Shown: one piece after another, positions 8,737 to 20,200 of the stretch | How the letters are laid out: each line of letters begins with the position of its first letter | Position numbering within the stretch: position 1 is the first letter of the stretch | From: Sphingobacteriales bacterium | Lineage (GTDB): Bacteria; Bacteroidota; Bacteroidia; AKYH767-A; OLB10 | Direction of reading: 5' to 3' | Assembly: GCA_021299095.1 (NCBI GenBank) | Contig: JAJTFW010000010.1 | Coordinates: forward strand, 38,126-102,125 | DNA: 64,000 nt | Program-made: the position numbers and the translations under genes | Notes under the pieces: model-generated | Databases searched by the model: none | The model's input: only the letters and a program-made list of their open reading frames with translations | Told to the model about the DNA's origin: nothing

Positions 8737-11700
8737 ATGTTTCAAAACACGATCCGTAAAAGCGGATGGATCCTTGTGATCCATCTGCTTTTTTTCGTGT
8801 ACTCGGTGAATGGGCAAGCGGCATTCAGTGCGGATAAGCGCAGCGGATGTGCCCCATTGCAGGTCAACTTCACAAACCTGACACCCGGCAACAACTCGTA
8901 CACCTGGAATCTCGGGAATGGCAACCAACCCGTCACTACGAACGCTACGGCCAACTACAGCGTACCCGGCACCTATATTGTCACACTAACTGCGACATCA
9001 GTATCGGGAACAATCAGTGTCGTTACAGACACCATTACCGTACATCCCAAACCAACGGCAGCATTTTCAGTATCACAACTCAGCGGGTGTGTCGGTGCAA
9101 CGGTATTTCAATTTGCAAACTCATCTTCCGGTGCAACAGCGTATATCTGGGATTTTGGTGATGGCACCTCATCATCCGATGTAGACCCTAGCCACACCTA
9201 TAGTCAGCCTGGCACCTACTGTGTCAAACTGATTGCAGAAAGCGGAGCCGGTTGTAGGGATATCCGTATCCAAACCAATTGCATTACAGTTCATGCGCTC
9301 CCAAGCGCAAGCATTGGCATGAGCATGGGAGGCAGTTGCGATTCAAACACAGTATTCCAGTTCACCGGTTCCGGAAGCGGAATCAGCGCCTGGAGCTGGA
9401 ATTTCGGTGACGGATCGACTGCGAACACACAACAAGCAACACACATTTATGGCTCAACAGGATCATTTCCGGTGAGTCTGACTGTAACCAGTACAAATGG
9501 TTGCACAGATACTTTCTTTGCCAATGCGCCAGTTACCATAGGACCTGCATTATCGCCTGTATTCAGTGCAGCAGATAGCAGTGGATGTGCACCATTCACT
9601 ACGCAATTCAGTTGCACTATGCCGGGGACCACAACATGGAGTTGGGATTTTGGCGATGGAAATACATCCACCCTTGCCAATCCACAGCACACCTATGCAA
9701 CTGCGGGTATTTACAGCGTAAGCCTACAGGTGAGTACGACACCCGGATGCAGTGGAACTAGCATTGCCAATCAGCTCATCACGGTACATTCGATTCCAAC
9801 AGTTTCTGTCACCGCAAACCAGGATAGTGGTTGTGCCCCATTCTCAGTCCAATTTCAAAGCAATTCGACCGGATCCACCCAATTCAACTGGGACTTCGGC
9901 AACGGCAGCTCATCAACGCTGAACAACCCGACACATACCTATACACAAAGCGGCACCTTTACCCCTACCCTGACGGTTACATCGGGTGCCGGATGCACTG
10001 CAAGCACAAGCATACAACCCGCCATCAGGGTGTTTTCACCCAAAGCATTTTTCTCTGGCAGTCCGTTAATCGGCTGTCCCGGCATGACAGTGAATTTCCA
10101 ACACACAGCAGCCAGCACGTTTATCGTACAATACGATTGGAATTTCGGCGACGGGAATACCGGATCTGGTCGCAATGTGAGCCACACCTATACCCAGGCT
10201 GGTGTTTATTCGGTATCCCTTATTGTTACAAATAGCTTTGGATGCAAGGACACAGTAATTAAAAACAACTATGTCACTGTTCTGAACCCACAATTGACCA
10301 TTCAGAATCCTGACACCCTGTATGTATGCGAAGACCTGCCGGCCGTATTCAGTGATCCCGGAAATGCAAACATTTCATGGAGCTGGGATTTCGGAAATGG
10401 ATCGACATCCACCAACCAAACCGATGTGACCTTTTATACCCAGCCGGGGTTTTATACTGTAACCCTGCAGACCGTTATGCCCGGTGGTTGCGTTCAAACC
10501 TTTTCGCCATTCGCTATCGTTCGGGTCATTCCATACGACCCGCAGCCCATCCAATTCAGCCACGACAATCCCTGCAAACCCTATACGGTCAGTTTCAACA
10601 ATGCCACACCGGATGTGAACGGATATTCCTGGGATTTCGGTGACGGAAATAGCTCTACGCTCGCCAATCCGACACATTCCTACTATTACCCGGGGACTTA
10701 TGTAGTAACACTTTCCGTATTGGTAGGCGATGGCTGCGTAGGATCGATCTCAACAACGATTACCGTGGGACATCAAAATCCCATTCGGGTCAGTGACAAT
10801 GATATTTGCACCGGCGTCCGAACGAATATTTCCCTGGCAAATCCACTGGAGTTCTCATCAGCTACTTGGTTTTTCGGAGACGGGACATCGGGCACAGGGG
10901 CTTCTGTCTTCCACAACTACACGGACACTGGTGCCTTTGCTATTACATTAATCACGACCGACTTGAACGGATGCATTGATACATTCACCTATGCACCCAT
11001 CAATGTCCACAATCCCATCCCCTTGTTCGGCACTGTTCGCGATGCATGCATCAATTCGGCTGTACAATTCAACAACTTTTCAACTGGCGCCGATAACTAT
11101 GAATGGGAGTTTGGGGATGGTGGCACCGCTAATTCAGTAAATCCGATTCATACCTACACCCAAGCGGGTACGTACTCCGTCACACTTCACGCTACAAGCG
11201 GAACCTGCACGAGTTCACGCACCTGGAACGGCTACATTCACATCCATGCGCCTGAAAGCAGATTTAGCCTTATCGGTGCCGGTCCGTGCCTGCCGGTGAC
11301 TGTGAGCTTTAATGACCAGTCAACAGGCGCAGCATTCTGGAATTGGGAGTTTGGTGATGGAAACTCATCGACTTTGAATTTACCTACGCATGTGTACACC
11401 ACTCCACCTAGCGATTCCATCAGGCTGACCATTACGGATGCCTATGGATGTTCCGATGCCATGGCGATAGCACCATTTCCGGTCTATCAGGCCCAAGCCA
11501 ACGTGGATGACCCTACCGGCTGTATTCCGCATGCTGTACAGTTCACTGACCAATCGCAGCAGGGAATTGCATGGCAGTGGAATTTTGGCGATGGAACATA
11601 TTCGACTTCGCAAAATCCACAGCACACCTATTCCGCCAATGGATACTATACCGTGACTTTGATAGTGGAATTTCCCGGAAACTGCTTCGACACAGTGGTG

Positions 11701-13743
11701 TATACAGATATGATTCATGTGAATACTCCGGTTGCGGCATTTCATGCACCAAACGCGGCAGGATGTTCACCTACCCAAGTCAGTTTCATCAACACGAGCA
11801 GCCAAGCTGATCAATTCAGTTGGAATTTCGGCGATGGTAACACCTCGACTTTAAATAATGCCCAAAACATCTACTACATTCCGGGTACATACACGATTAC
11901 ACTCATTGCTTCGAACAACTACGGATGCGGCGATACGCTCATCAGACCGCAATACGTTAGCATTCCCGGCACATACACCCGATTTGGCATTTCCTCCACA
12001 TCAATTTGCGTTGGCGAACCCGTTTTCTTTAGTGACTCCTCAATCAATGCATCGGTCCATAGTTGGGATTTCGGTGATGGACCCGTTTCTTCCCAAGTTC
12101 AACCGTCACACACCTATGCTCAGGCGGGACAATACACCATTACGCTAATTACATGGGATAGCACTGGCTGCAGTTCGGCATACACCTATCCGCAGCCGAT
12201 TACCGTACACCCGAAGCCCGATGCTCTGGCAACTATAAATGACAGTGCATTTTGTACTTATGAGCCAGTTGCGTTTGTGAACGAATCGCAAGGTGGCTTC
12301 GCCTACAACTGGCAATTCGGCGACGGAACGAGCTCGAACATGTTTTCACCGGATCATCTTTACACGAACTCCGGCGTTTACACACCCGTACTAGAAGTCA
12401 TCACGGACATGGGTTGTAAAGACACTTTTGTGTTCTCGTCACCTGTAGAAATCCTTATGACTCCCAATGCAGGATTTACAGTCCCTGCACAAAAGCTGTG
12501 TCCAGGATCCGTGTTACAGATGAACAACACCTCTTCAGCACTGGATTCACCCGTATTCCTTTGGAATTTCGGCTTCACCACAAGTACCCAGATACACCCA
12601 ACAATCACGGTAGTACCCGGCACGCACGATATAACACTTTTCGTTTCAAACGCCAATGGCTGTAAGGACACGCTGTTTGTCGCATCGTCCGTTGAAGTAT
12701 ATGACACCCTTCCGCCTAATGCAGATCCGGTTGCTACTGCGACCGTTCAAGATGATGAGCATGTTGAAGTCATTTGGATGAATAGCAGCGCTAGCGATCT
12801 CAAAACATATCGGCTTTATCGACTTGACGCCACAATCAATCAGTGGGTGCTGATCCATGAGGATACATCCGCCACACCTGCATCAGTAAACCAGACAAGT
12901 CGCTTTACAGATAGCGGATTGAACACCTTGGAAAAGAGCTATAGTTACAAGTTACAGACCATCGATGTATGCGGTTATGCATTACCGCTAGATAGCCTCA
13001 TCGCATATACTACCATGAACGTAACGACAGCGGTCAACGGAACAATTGTTACGGTGAGCTGGACTCCCTACGAAGGCTGCGATTTCAACGAATACAGAAT
13101 TTACCGTAAGGAAAATGCCTTCAGTCAGTCCTTGGCTATCGCCACCGTACCACGCAACCAGTTGAGCTTCCTTGATACGACCATCCGATGCCCATATCCT
13201 TACGAATACCGCATTGAAGCCTTGGCATTGTGCGGAAGGGCATACACCTCATTCAGTGACACCAGTACAGCATTACCGGAGAACACTCTGGCAGACCAGG
13301 TCGCCGAAATAAAAAGGACTACCGTAGTCGATAACTCGAATGTATTGACCGAATGGCTTGAACCCATGTTAGCGCCCGAACGGGTTATTGAATACCAAAT
13401 TTTGCGATCGGTTGATGGCGGAACATATACCTACCTGGCAACCGTTCCTGCCGGAGTTCATTCTTTTCTGGACGAGGACACAGATGTTCAGCAGAAGCAG
13501 TACAATTACCTGATTCTTCCTGTAAACGACTGCTACTTGACAGGCATGCAAAGCAACGAAGGCTCCAGCATACTTGTGAAAGGCACTTGGAAAGATTACA
13601 AAACCACCCTGAACTGGAACCCATACATGCGATGGGATGCCGGGGTGAACCACTACCGCATTGAACGGGAAGAAAGCCCCGGAAACTGGATTTTTATCGG
13701 AGACACCAATCCAGGTACTACCGTTATCGAAATCAACGAGTAA
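8737..13743 (+). CDS. Large secreted PKD-repeat protein (16 PKD-like repeats plus C-terminal fibronectin III-like repeats)
   Basis: Signal peptide; repeated W[DN]FGDG...HTY...GTYxVTL units; Fn3-like segments such as YRLYRLDATINQWVLIHED. Confidence 0.9.
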   Translation: MFQNTIRKSGWILVIHLLFFVYSVNGQAAFSADKRSGCAPLQVNFTNLTPGNNSYTWNLGNGNQPVTTNATANYSVPGTYIVTLTATSVSGTISVVTDTITVHPKPTAAFSVSQLSGCVGATVFQFANSSSGATAYIWDFGDGTSSSDVDPSHTYSQPGTYCVKLIAESGAGCRDIRIQTNCITVHALPSASIGMSMGGSCDSNTVFQFTGSGSGISAWSWNFGDGSTANTQQATHIYGSTGSFPVSLTVTSTNGCTDTFFANAPVTIGPALSPVFSAADSSGCAPFTTQFSCTMPGTTTWSWDFGDGNTSTLANPQHTYATAGIYSVSLQVSTTPGCSGTSIANQLITVHSIPTVSVTANQDSGCAPFSVQFQSNSTGSTQFNWDFGNGSSSTLNNPTHTYTQSGTFTPTLTVTSGAGCTASTSIQPAIRVFSPKAFFSGSPLIGCPGMTVNFQHTAASTFIVQYDWNFGDGNTGSGRNVSHTYTQAGVYSVSLIVTNSFGCKDTVIKNNYVTVLNPQLTIQNPDTLYVCEDLPAVFSDPGNANISWSWDFGNGSTSTNQTDVTFYTQPGFYTVTLQTVMPGGCVQTFSPFAIVRVIPYDPQPIQFSHDNPCKPYTVSFNNATPDVNGYSWDFGDGNSSTLANPTHSYYYPGTYVVTLSVLVGDGCVGSISTTITVGHQNPIRVSDNDICTGVRTNISLANPLEFSSATWFFGDGTSGTGASVFHNYTDTGAFAITLITTDLNGCIDTFTYAPINVHNPIPLFGTVRDACINSAVQFNNFSTGADNYEWEFGDGGTANSVNPIHTYTQAGTYSVTLHATSGTCTSSRTWNGYIHIHAPESRFSLIGAGPCLPVTVSFNDQSTGAAFWNWEFGDGNSSTLNLPTHVYTTPPSDSIRLTITDAYGCSDAMAIAPFPVYQAQANVDDPTGCIPHAVQFTDQSQQGIAWQWNFGDGTYSTSQNPQHTYSANGYYTVTLIVEFPGNCFDTVVYTDMIHVNTPVAAFHAPNAAGCSPTQVSFINTSSQADQFSWNFGDGNTSTLNNAQNIYYIPGTYTITLIASNNYGCGDTLIRPQYVSIPGTYTRFGISSTSICVGEPVFFSDSSINASVHSWDFGDGPVSSQVQPSHTYAQAGQYTITLITWDSTGCSSAYTYPQPITVHPKPDALATINDSAFCTYEPVAFVNESQGGFAYNWQFGDGTSSNMFSPDHLYTNSGVYTPVLEVITDMGCKDTFVFSSPVEILMTPNAGFTVPAQKLCPGSVLQMNNTSSALDSPVFLWNFGFTTSTQIHPTITVVPGTHDITLFVSNANGCKDTLFVASSVEVYDTLPPNADPVATATVQDDEHVEVIWMNSSASDLKTYRLYRLDATINQWVLIHEDTSATPASVNQTSRFTDSGLNTLEKSYSYKLQTIDVCGYALPLDSLIAYTTMNVTTAVNGTIVTVSWTPYEGCDFNEYRIYRKENAFSQSLAIATVPRNQLSFLDTTIRCPYPYEYRIEALALCGRAYTSFSDTSTALPENTLADQVAEIKRTTVVDNSNVLTEWLEPMLAPERVIEYQILRSVDGGTYTYLATVPAGVHSFLDEDTDVQQKQYNYLILPVNDCYLTGMQSNEGSSILVKGTWKDYKTTLNWNPYMRWDAGVNHYRIEREESPGNWIFIGDTNPGTTVIEINE
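8850..12700 (+). repeat. Tandem degenerate PKD-domain repeats, about 16 units of roughly 80-90 codons
   Basis: Counted WxFGDG-like motifs, the last degenerate (FLWNFGFTTS). Confidence 0.85.
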
Positions 13744-13783
13744 GATCACTCCCCGTTTGGCTTACCTTTACAGGAAACAAGGT

Positions 13784-14749
13784 ATGGCCAGACCGCTTCT
13801 ACTTTTTTATGTACTTGTTGTGTATGTCATCATGCAATTCAGCTGGTGGGCTTACATGATCATAGACCTCAACAAAGAGGTTATCGGAACCCGATTGGAA
13901 GTCACTTCCCTTCTTGGGTTGGATGAGACGGCAACACTGGCACAATCTGCGGCATACAATGAAATTCTGCAGAAAAAGGTCCGCATGGTGTACGGAGAAG
14001 GCGTAGTATTCTTAGGACTGCTCATTTTCGGTATGTACAAAATCAGGATTGCATTCCGAAATGAATTCCGCCTTGCACAACAACAGAAAAATTTTCTGCT
14101 TTCAATCACTCACGAATTCAAATCGCCCTTGGCTGCCGTGAAGTTGAACCTGCAAACGCTTCAACGGCGAAAATTAGAACCTGAACAAGAACAGCGCCTG
14201 CTTGGCAGCTCTATTCAGGAAACGGAGAGGATCCACGAGCTTGTTGAAAACATTCTACTTGCTGCAAGACTGGAGAACAGCCAACAGCATTTCCAACTTG
14301 AACCAATACAACTCGACGAGGTGGTTGATGGCACCATTGCCGGCTTCCAAGAACATGCAGGAAGGGATGTGAAACTGACCAGCACAATTCAAGCCGGCTT
14401 AAAAATCAACGGAGACCGCCTGGTGTTTCACTCCCTGGTACTCAACCTGCTCGAAAACGCAGTGAAATATGCCCCGGGAAGCCCGGTCAATGTATCTCTT
14501 GAACGCTCTGGAAACGATGCCCTACTGACCATATCGGATTGGGGAAAGGGTATTCCCGAGGCCGAACGAAAGCGCATATTCAGTAAATTTTACCGCATTG
14601 GTAACGAAGACACACGCCTGACCAAGGGAACCGGACTCGGCCTTTTCAATGTCAGACATATCGCTATCCTGCACAAAGGAAATGTAACCGTTCGGGATAA
14701 TCGCCCTCAAGGAGCTGTTTTTGAAGTCAGAATACCCTTAATTGCATAG
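13784..14749 (+). CDS. Sensor histidine kinase (two TM segments, HisKA, HATPase)
   Basis: SITHEFKSPLAAVKLNLQTL H-box; LVLNLLENAVKYAPG; ISDWGKGIPEAER; TKGTGLGLFNV. Confidence 0.9.
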   Translation: MARPLLLFYVLVVYVIMQFSWWAYMIIDLNKEVIGTRLEVTSLLGLDETATLAQSAAYNEILQKKVRMVYGEGVVFLGLLIFGMYKIRIAFRNEFRLAQQQKNFLLSITHEFKSPLAAVKLNLQTLQRRKLEPEQEQRLLGSSIQETERIHELVENILLAARLENSQQHFQLEPIQLDEVVDGTIAGFQEHAGRDVKLTSTIQAGLKINGDRLVFHSLVLNLLENAVKYAPGSPVNVSLERSGNDALLTISDWGKGIPEAERKRIFSKFYRIGNEDTRLTKGTGLGLFNVRHIAILHKGNVTVRDNRPQGAVFEVRIPLIA

Positions 14750-14767
14750 GGCTCCGCGTGTAAAACC

Positions 14768-14775
14768 TACCTTTG
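14768..14775 (+). promoter_or_regulatory. -7 box TACCTTTG upstream of gpmI
   Basis: TAnnTTTG, 14 nt before ATG. Confidence 0.45.
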
Positions 14776-14789
14776 CCAATAATTTTTTC

Positions 14790-16310
14790 ATGAAATCCGT
14801 TTCGAAAGTAGCGCTCATCATACTCGATGGCTGGGGAATCGCCCCGGATGGAAACGGAAATGCAGTTTCACTGGCGGCAACTCCGGTGATGAACGATTTA
14901 TTGCAACGATACCCATCATCACGTTTGAGCACTTCTGGTGAAGATGTTGGCTTGCCGCCAGGACAAATGGGCAATTCGGAAGTGGGACACCTCAACCTCG
15001 GTGCCGGTAGAGTTGTATGGCAAGAACTGGCGAACATCAACCGCAGTATCCGCAGCGGCGAGTTTGCATCCAAACCGGAAATCCGAGTTGCACTTGATCA
15101 CGTAAAAAACCATGGTGGCACCCTTCACCTCATGGGCTTGGTATCGGATGGAGGTGTGCACTCGCATTTCGACCACCTTGTTTCTTTGTGCCACCTAGCC
15201 AAGGAAGCCGGAATAGAAGGATTTCAGGTACATGCGTTTACAGATGGCAGAGATACCGACCCACGAAGTGGATTGAACTTCATCGAAACACTTCTTGCCG
15301 ACTTGGACTCAATCGGTGGAAAACTTGCAACGGTTGTTGGAAGATACTATGCCATGGATCGTGATAAACGCTGGGAACGGATCAAGATCGCCTACGATGC
15401 ATTGGTAAATGGAACAGGTGAGGCTGTAACCAATCCTGTTTCCGCAATGAAAGCATCCTATTCCGCGGGAATCACAGATGAATTCATCCTTCCGAAAATC
15501 ATTGAAGGGTCCAAGCGGATCCAGGAAGGAGATACCGTGATCTGCTTCAACTTCAGGACCGACCGCTGCCGCGAAATCACCGAGGTTCTTACCCAGCAGG
15601 ACATGCCTGAATTGGGTATGATAAAAATGAACCTCCACTATGTTACGATGACCCGTTACGATGACCGGTTCAAGAACGTGCACATAGTATTCGAAAAAGA
15701 CAATCTGAGCGACACGATAGGTGAGGTTATTTCAAAACATAACCTATCGCAGCATCGAATTGCTGAAACAGAGAAGTACCCGCACGTCACGTTTTTCTTC
15801 AGTGGAGGCCGCGAGGAGCCTTTCCCAGGTGAATCCAGGACAATGATCCCCTCACCGAAAGTAGCTACCTACGACCTGCAGCCTGAGATGAGCGCACATG
15901 GAGTTTGCCAAGACGCTACGCAGATCATGCGTGAACAAAGCCCCGACTTCATTTGTTTGAATTTCGCCAATGCAGATATGGTCGGACATACCGGTAGCTT
16001 GGGCGCGGCAATCAAAGCCATTGAAACGGTTGACAACTGCCTCGGACAACTGATCGACTGTGGACTCCCCCTTGGATACATTTTCATTGTTCTTGCTGAT
16101 CACGGCAATGCCGAATTCATGATCAACAATGATGGAACACCCAATACCGCACATACCATCAACGCCGTACCCTGCGTTCTTGTTGGCTCCGGCACCAAAA
16201 ACTACAGCATTAAGGATGGCCGTCTCGCAGACATCGCCCCTACCATTCTCGACCTCCTCGGTATTGCCAAGCCCGACTCCATGACGGGATTGACCTTGCT
16301 ACGAAGCTGA
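14790..16310 (+). CDS. gpmI: 2,3-bisphosphoglycerate-independent phosphoglycerate mutase
   Basis: ALIILDGWGIAPDGNGNAV, GQMGNSEVGHLNLGAGR, HAFTDGRDTDPRSG, NFANADMVGHTG, LADHGNAE. Confidence 0.96.
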   Translation: MKSVSKVALIILDGWGIAPDGNGNAVSLAATPVMNDLLQRYPSSRLSTSGEDVGLPPGQMGNSEVGHLNLGAGRVVWQELANINRSIRSGEFASKPEIRVALDHVKNHGGTLHLMGLVSDGGVHSHFDHLVSLCHLAKEAGIEGFQVHAFTDGRDTDPRSGLNFIETLLADLDSIGGKLATVVGRYYAMDRDKRWERIKIAYDALVNGTGEAVTNPVSAMKASYSAGITDEFILPKIIEGSKRIQEGDTVICFNFRTDRCREITEVLTQQDMPELGMIKMNLHYVTMTRYDDRFKNVHIVFEKDNLSDTIGEVISKHNLSQHRIAETEKYPHVTFFFSGGREEPFPGESRTMIPSPKVATYDLQPEMSAHGVCQDATQIMREQSPDFICLNFANADMVGHTGSLGAAIKAIETVDNCLGQLIDCGLPLGYIFIVLADHGNAEFMINNDGTPNTAHTINAVPCVLVGSGTKNYSIKDGRLADIAPTILDLLGIAKPDSMTGLTLLRS

Positions 16311-16317
16311 TTTCACC

Positions 16318-17205
16318 ATGTTCAAATTCATAACCTACACGATATCCCTCGCCGTCATACTGGCTGCCACAACAACTACAGACGCTCAAACCCGGCTCGG
16401 AATCTTCGCGGGCGGCGGTTTCGATTGGTATTATGGAGACATGAATGACCGGGTGATCTCGCATCCGGATTTGATCAAGAACTACTGGACAGCAGGACTA
16501 CTCTATCGGCCGGGAGACCGCATTCATTTCGGATTGTCGTATGCAAAAGGAAACCTGACCAGCGCAGACTCCTTGGCTGTACAGGATTTCCAGAAACGCC
16601 GAAACTTGCATTTTCAGACCGAAATTGAGCAAGCATCTTTTCACATCAATTACCGTCCGCTCCGAAACGCACGACGGGCTATACCCTACTTCATTGCGGG
16701 TATCAGTTATTTCCGTTTCGACCCGGTAGCAGAGTACGGAGGACAGGAAATCCGACTTCAACCTTTGGGGACCGAAGGGCAATACATAGATGGATCGGAC
16801 AATCCAGAGCCCTATAAACTATACCGACTCTCTGCCCCTCTGGGAATCGGAGTCGAAGTTCCCTTGAGTTGCTCATTCGCATTGCGCATCGAGGCCATCA
16901 ATCACCTCACCTTTTTTGATTTTCTGGATGATCTGAGTACCGACTATGCCGACTCTACTGCACTGCTAGCCACACAAAACGGACCTTTGGCTTTTGAACT
17001 GGCATCGAATCTTCCGGATGGTTATCCTGCAACAGGATTCAAACGGGGAAACGAAGAGAACAACGACACGTATTTCTTCTTCGGAGCCACCTTGTTATAC
17101 ACTCCATGCTGGAAAGGTTCTTCCACAGGCAGAGGTCCGGGGCCTGACGGACCGGCTCGACTAGGCAGAAAAAAACGAAAGAATACTTGTCCAGCTTACC
17201 AGTAA
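16318..17205 (+). CDS. Outer membrane beta-barrel-like secreted protein (resembles DUF6089)
   Basis: Signal peptide; GIFAGGGFDWYYGDMND...FGLSYAKGNLTSAD. Confidence 0.65.
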   Translation: MFKFITYTISLAVILAATTTTDAQTRLGIFAGGGFDWYYGDMNDRVISHPDLIKNYWTAGLLYRPGDRIHFGLSYAKGNLTSADSLAVQDFQKRRNLHFQTEIEQASFHINYRPLRNARRAIPYFIAGISYFRFDPVAEYGGQEIRLQPLGTEGQYIDGSDNPEPYKLYRLSAPLGIGVEVPLSCSFALRIEAINHLTFFDFLDDLSTDYADSTALLATQNGPLAFELASNLPDGYPATGFKRGNEENNDTYFFFGATLLYTPCWKGSSTGRGPGPDGPARLGRKKRKNTCPAYQ

Positions 17206-17260
17206 ACGATGTGCAGCAGGGCTTTGCATTCCCTACTTTTACGCGCCTGCACCCATCTGC

Positions 17261-20200
17261 GTGGACTTAAATCAACTCCTTGACACGTTCGCTGCCCACC
17301 CCTCTCTGAGGCAACTGGAGCAGGCACTCCGCAGCAGAAATGAACATAGAATCCACATTGACGGCCTTAGTGGATCCTCTGGTGCCGTTTGCTGCGCTGC
17401 ATTAATCAGAAATATGCCCCACCCGGCGCTCTTCATATTCGGAGACCGGGAAGAGGCAGCATACTTTCAAAATGATTTAGAAAACCTACTGGGTAGCCAG
17501 AAGGCCTTACTTTTTCCAGCCTCATACAAAAAACCCTACCAACTCGATCAGCATGACAAAGGCATGATCCTGCAGCGGGCGGAAGTCCTGTCCAGAATCA
17601 ACCGGACGCGCGACCGCTTCATTATCATTGCTACAGCCGAATCGATCCATGAACGCGTTGTCACTGGAAGCACCCTTGAACGCAACACCCTCGATTTACG
17701 CACAGACAGTGTGCTCGACACTGCCTTCATGTTGGAGTTCCTGCAGGAGAATGCGTTCGAACAAACCGACTTCGTATATGAACCTGGTCAATTCGCAATT
17801 CGGGGTGGAATCGTCGACATCTACAGTTTCGCAAATGACCTGCCCTACCGCATCGAACTTGCAGGAAACCGCATCCATTCGATGCGGACCTTCGATCCTT
17901 CCACCCAGTTGAGCGAGCAGATGATGGGAACAATCACCATCATTCCGAACATCCAAACAGGTCTTATCCGTGAGGCTCATCAATCATTTCTCGATTTCAT
18001 CCCTTCCGATACCATCATTTACATACGCGACTACCGCTACTGTATTGATAGCATCCGGAGTTCACTTAACACCGCAAGAGAAAAATTCGGTGATGAAATA
18101 AAAGCAGGCGTCGATCAGAATGTTTACCCGATCAAGGATTTGTTTGACCAGACTGAAACCATTGAGGACAAGTTAAACGCGCACTGTATTGTCGAACTAG
18201 GCACGAAAGGTGTATCTGATGCAGGACGAAAGCTGACTTTCAACGCGAAGCCGCAGCCACATTTCAATAAGAATTTCAACCTCTTGCTAGAGGATCTTTA
18301 CGCAAACCAGGACAAGAAAATTACGAACGTCCTTTTTGCCGAATCTGCGCGTCAATCGGAGCGCCTGTACAGCATCCTCGAAGACATGCCACGTCCGGAA
18401 AACCGGAAAGGAAGCAGCCTTCTATTCCATACGATGAATACGGCCTTGCACCAGGGTTTCATCGACGAAGACCTCCGTATTGCCTGCTACACCGACCATC
18501 AGATTTTCGACCGGTATCACCGCTTCAAGCTCAAGAAAAACTACAGTAAGAGTGAAGCTATCACCCTCAAAGAAATCCAAAGCCTCAAACCTGGCGATTT
18601 TATAACGCACATCGATCATGGTGTTGGCCGGTTCGGTGGCCTTGAGACCCTTGATGTAAACGGCAGGAAACAGGAAGCTATACGACTTGTATACAAGGAC
18701 AACGACATCCTATATATCAGTATCCACTCGTTGCACCGAATCACCCGGTTTGCGGGTAAAGAGGGTTCTGTTCCGAGCCTCAACAAGCTTGGCAGCACGG
18801 CCTGGACGAATCTCAAACAGAAAACGAAGAAAAAGGTCAAGGACATCGCCAAAGACCTTATTGACCTGTATGCTAAACGTAGAGCTCAGCGCGGGCACGC
18901 CTTTGCCAAGGACAGCTATTTGCAGACAGAACTTGAAGCCTCGTTCATGTACGAGGATACTCCTGACCAGGTAAAAAGCACCCGTGATGTGAAGCGGGAC
19001 ATGGAGAAAGACTACCCGATGGACAGGTTGATTTGTGGTGATGTCGGGTTCGGCAAGACAGAAATCGCGGTTCGTGCAGCTTATAAAGCGGCAGCCGATG
19101 GGAAACAGGTGGCCATACTCGTTCCAACTACAATTTTGGCACTGCAGCATTTCCGCACATTCAGTGAACGCTTAAAAGAATTCCCTTGCCGAATCGACTA
19201 CCTGAACCGATTCAAAAGTGCGGCAAAACAACAAGAGACTCTCAAAGCACTTGCGGAAGGGAAAATCGATATCATTATCGGCACCCATAGAATACTCAGC
19301 AAAGACATCCGCTTCAAGGATTTGGGACTGATGATCATCGATGAAGAACAGAAATTCGGTGTTGCATCCAAGGAGAAACTGAAATCACTTCGTGTAAACG
19401 TCGACACCCTGACCTTGACCGCTACACCGATTCCCCGTACGCTTCAATTTTCCCTTATGGGCGCACGGGATCTCAGCATTATCAATACTCCGCCTCCGAA
19501 CCGCTTTCCGGTAACCACTGAGCTGCATGTATTCAATGATGCACTGATCCGAGATGCAATCCTGTATGAGATATCTCGCGGAGGACAGGTTTTCTTTGTA
19601 CATAACCGCGTGCAGGACATTCACGAAATTGAAGCGTTAATCGGCAGGCTATGCCCCGGCGTTCGAACCGGAGTGGGTCACGGACAAATGGATGGTGACA
19701 AATTGGAAGACGTTCTGGTACGGTTCATTGAAGGCGAAATTGACGTATTGATTGCAACTACCATTATTGAATCGGGGCTGGATATCAGCAATGCAAATAC
19801 CATCATTATCAACAATGCGCATTACTTCGGCTTGAGCGACCTCCACCAGATGCGCGGAAGGGTCGGACGTTCAAACCGAAAGGCCTTTTGCTATCTTCTT
19901 TCACCTCCGCTTACCGTACTAACACCTGAAGCCAGGCAGCGCCTAAAAGCCATTGAAGAGCATGCCGACCTGGGTAGTGGATTCCAAGTGGCGATGCGGG
20001 ATCTGGATATACGCGGGGCTGGCAACCTGTTGGGAGGAGAACAAAGCGGATTCATATCGGAAGTCGGTTTTGAGATGTACCACAAGATCCTTGACGAAGC
20101 CATCCGTGAATTGAAGGAGAGTGATTACAAAGACCTGTTTGAACAGGAAGAAACGACCGAATACGTACGGGATTGCCAGATCGATACCGATATGGAAATG

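Noticed and set aside
8850-12700. Possible CRISPR-like repeat array in the PKD region
   Set aside because: Repeats are ~250-nt degenerate protein-domain units within one open frame, not short direct repeats with spacers.
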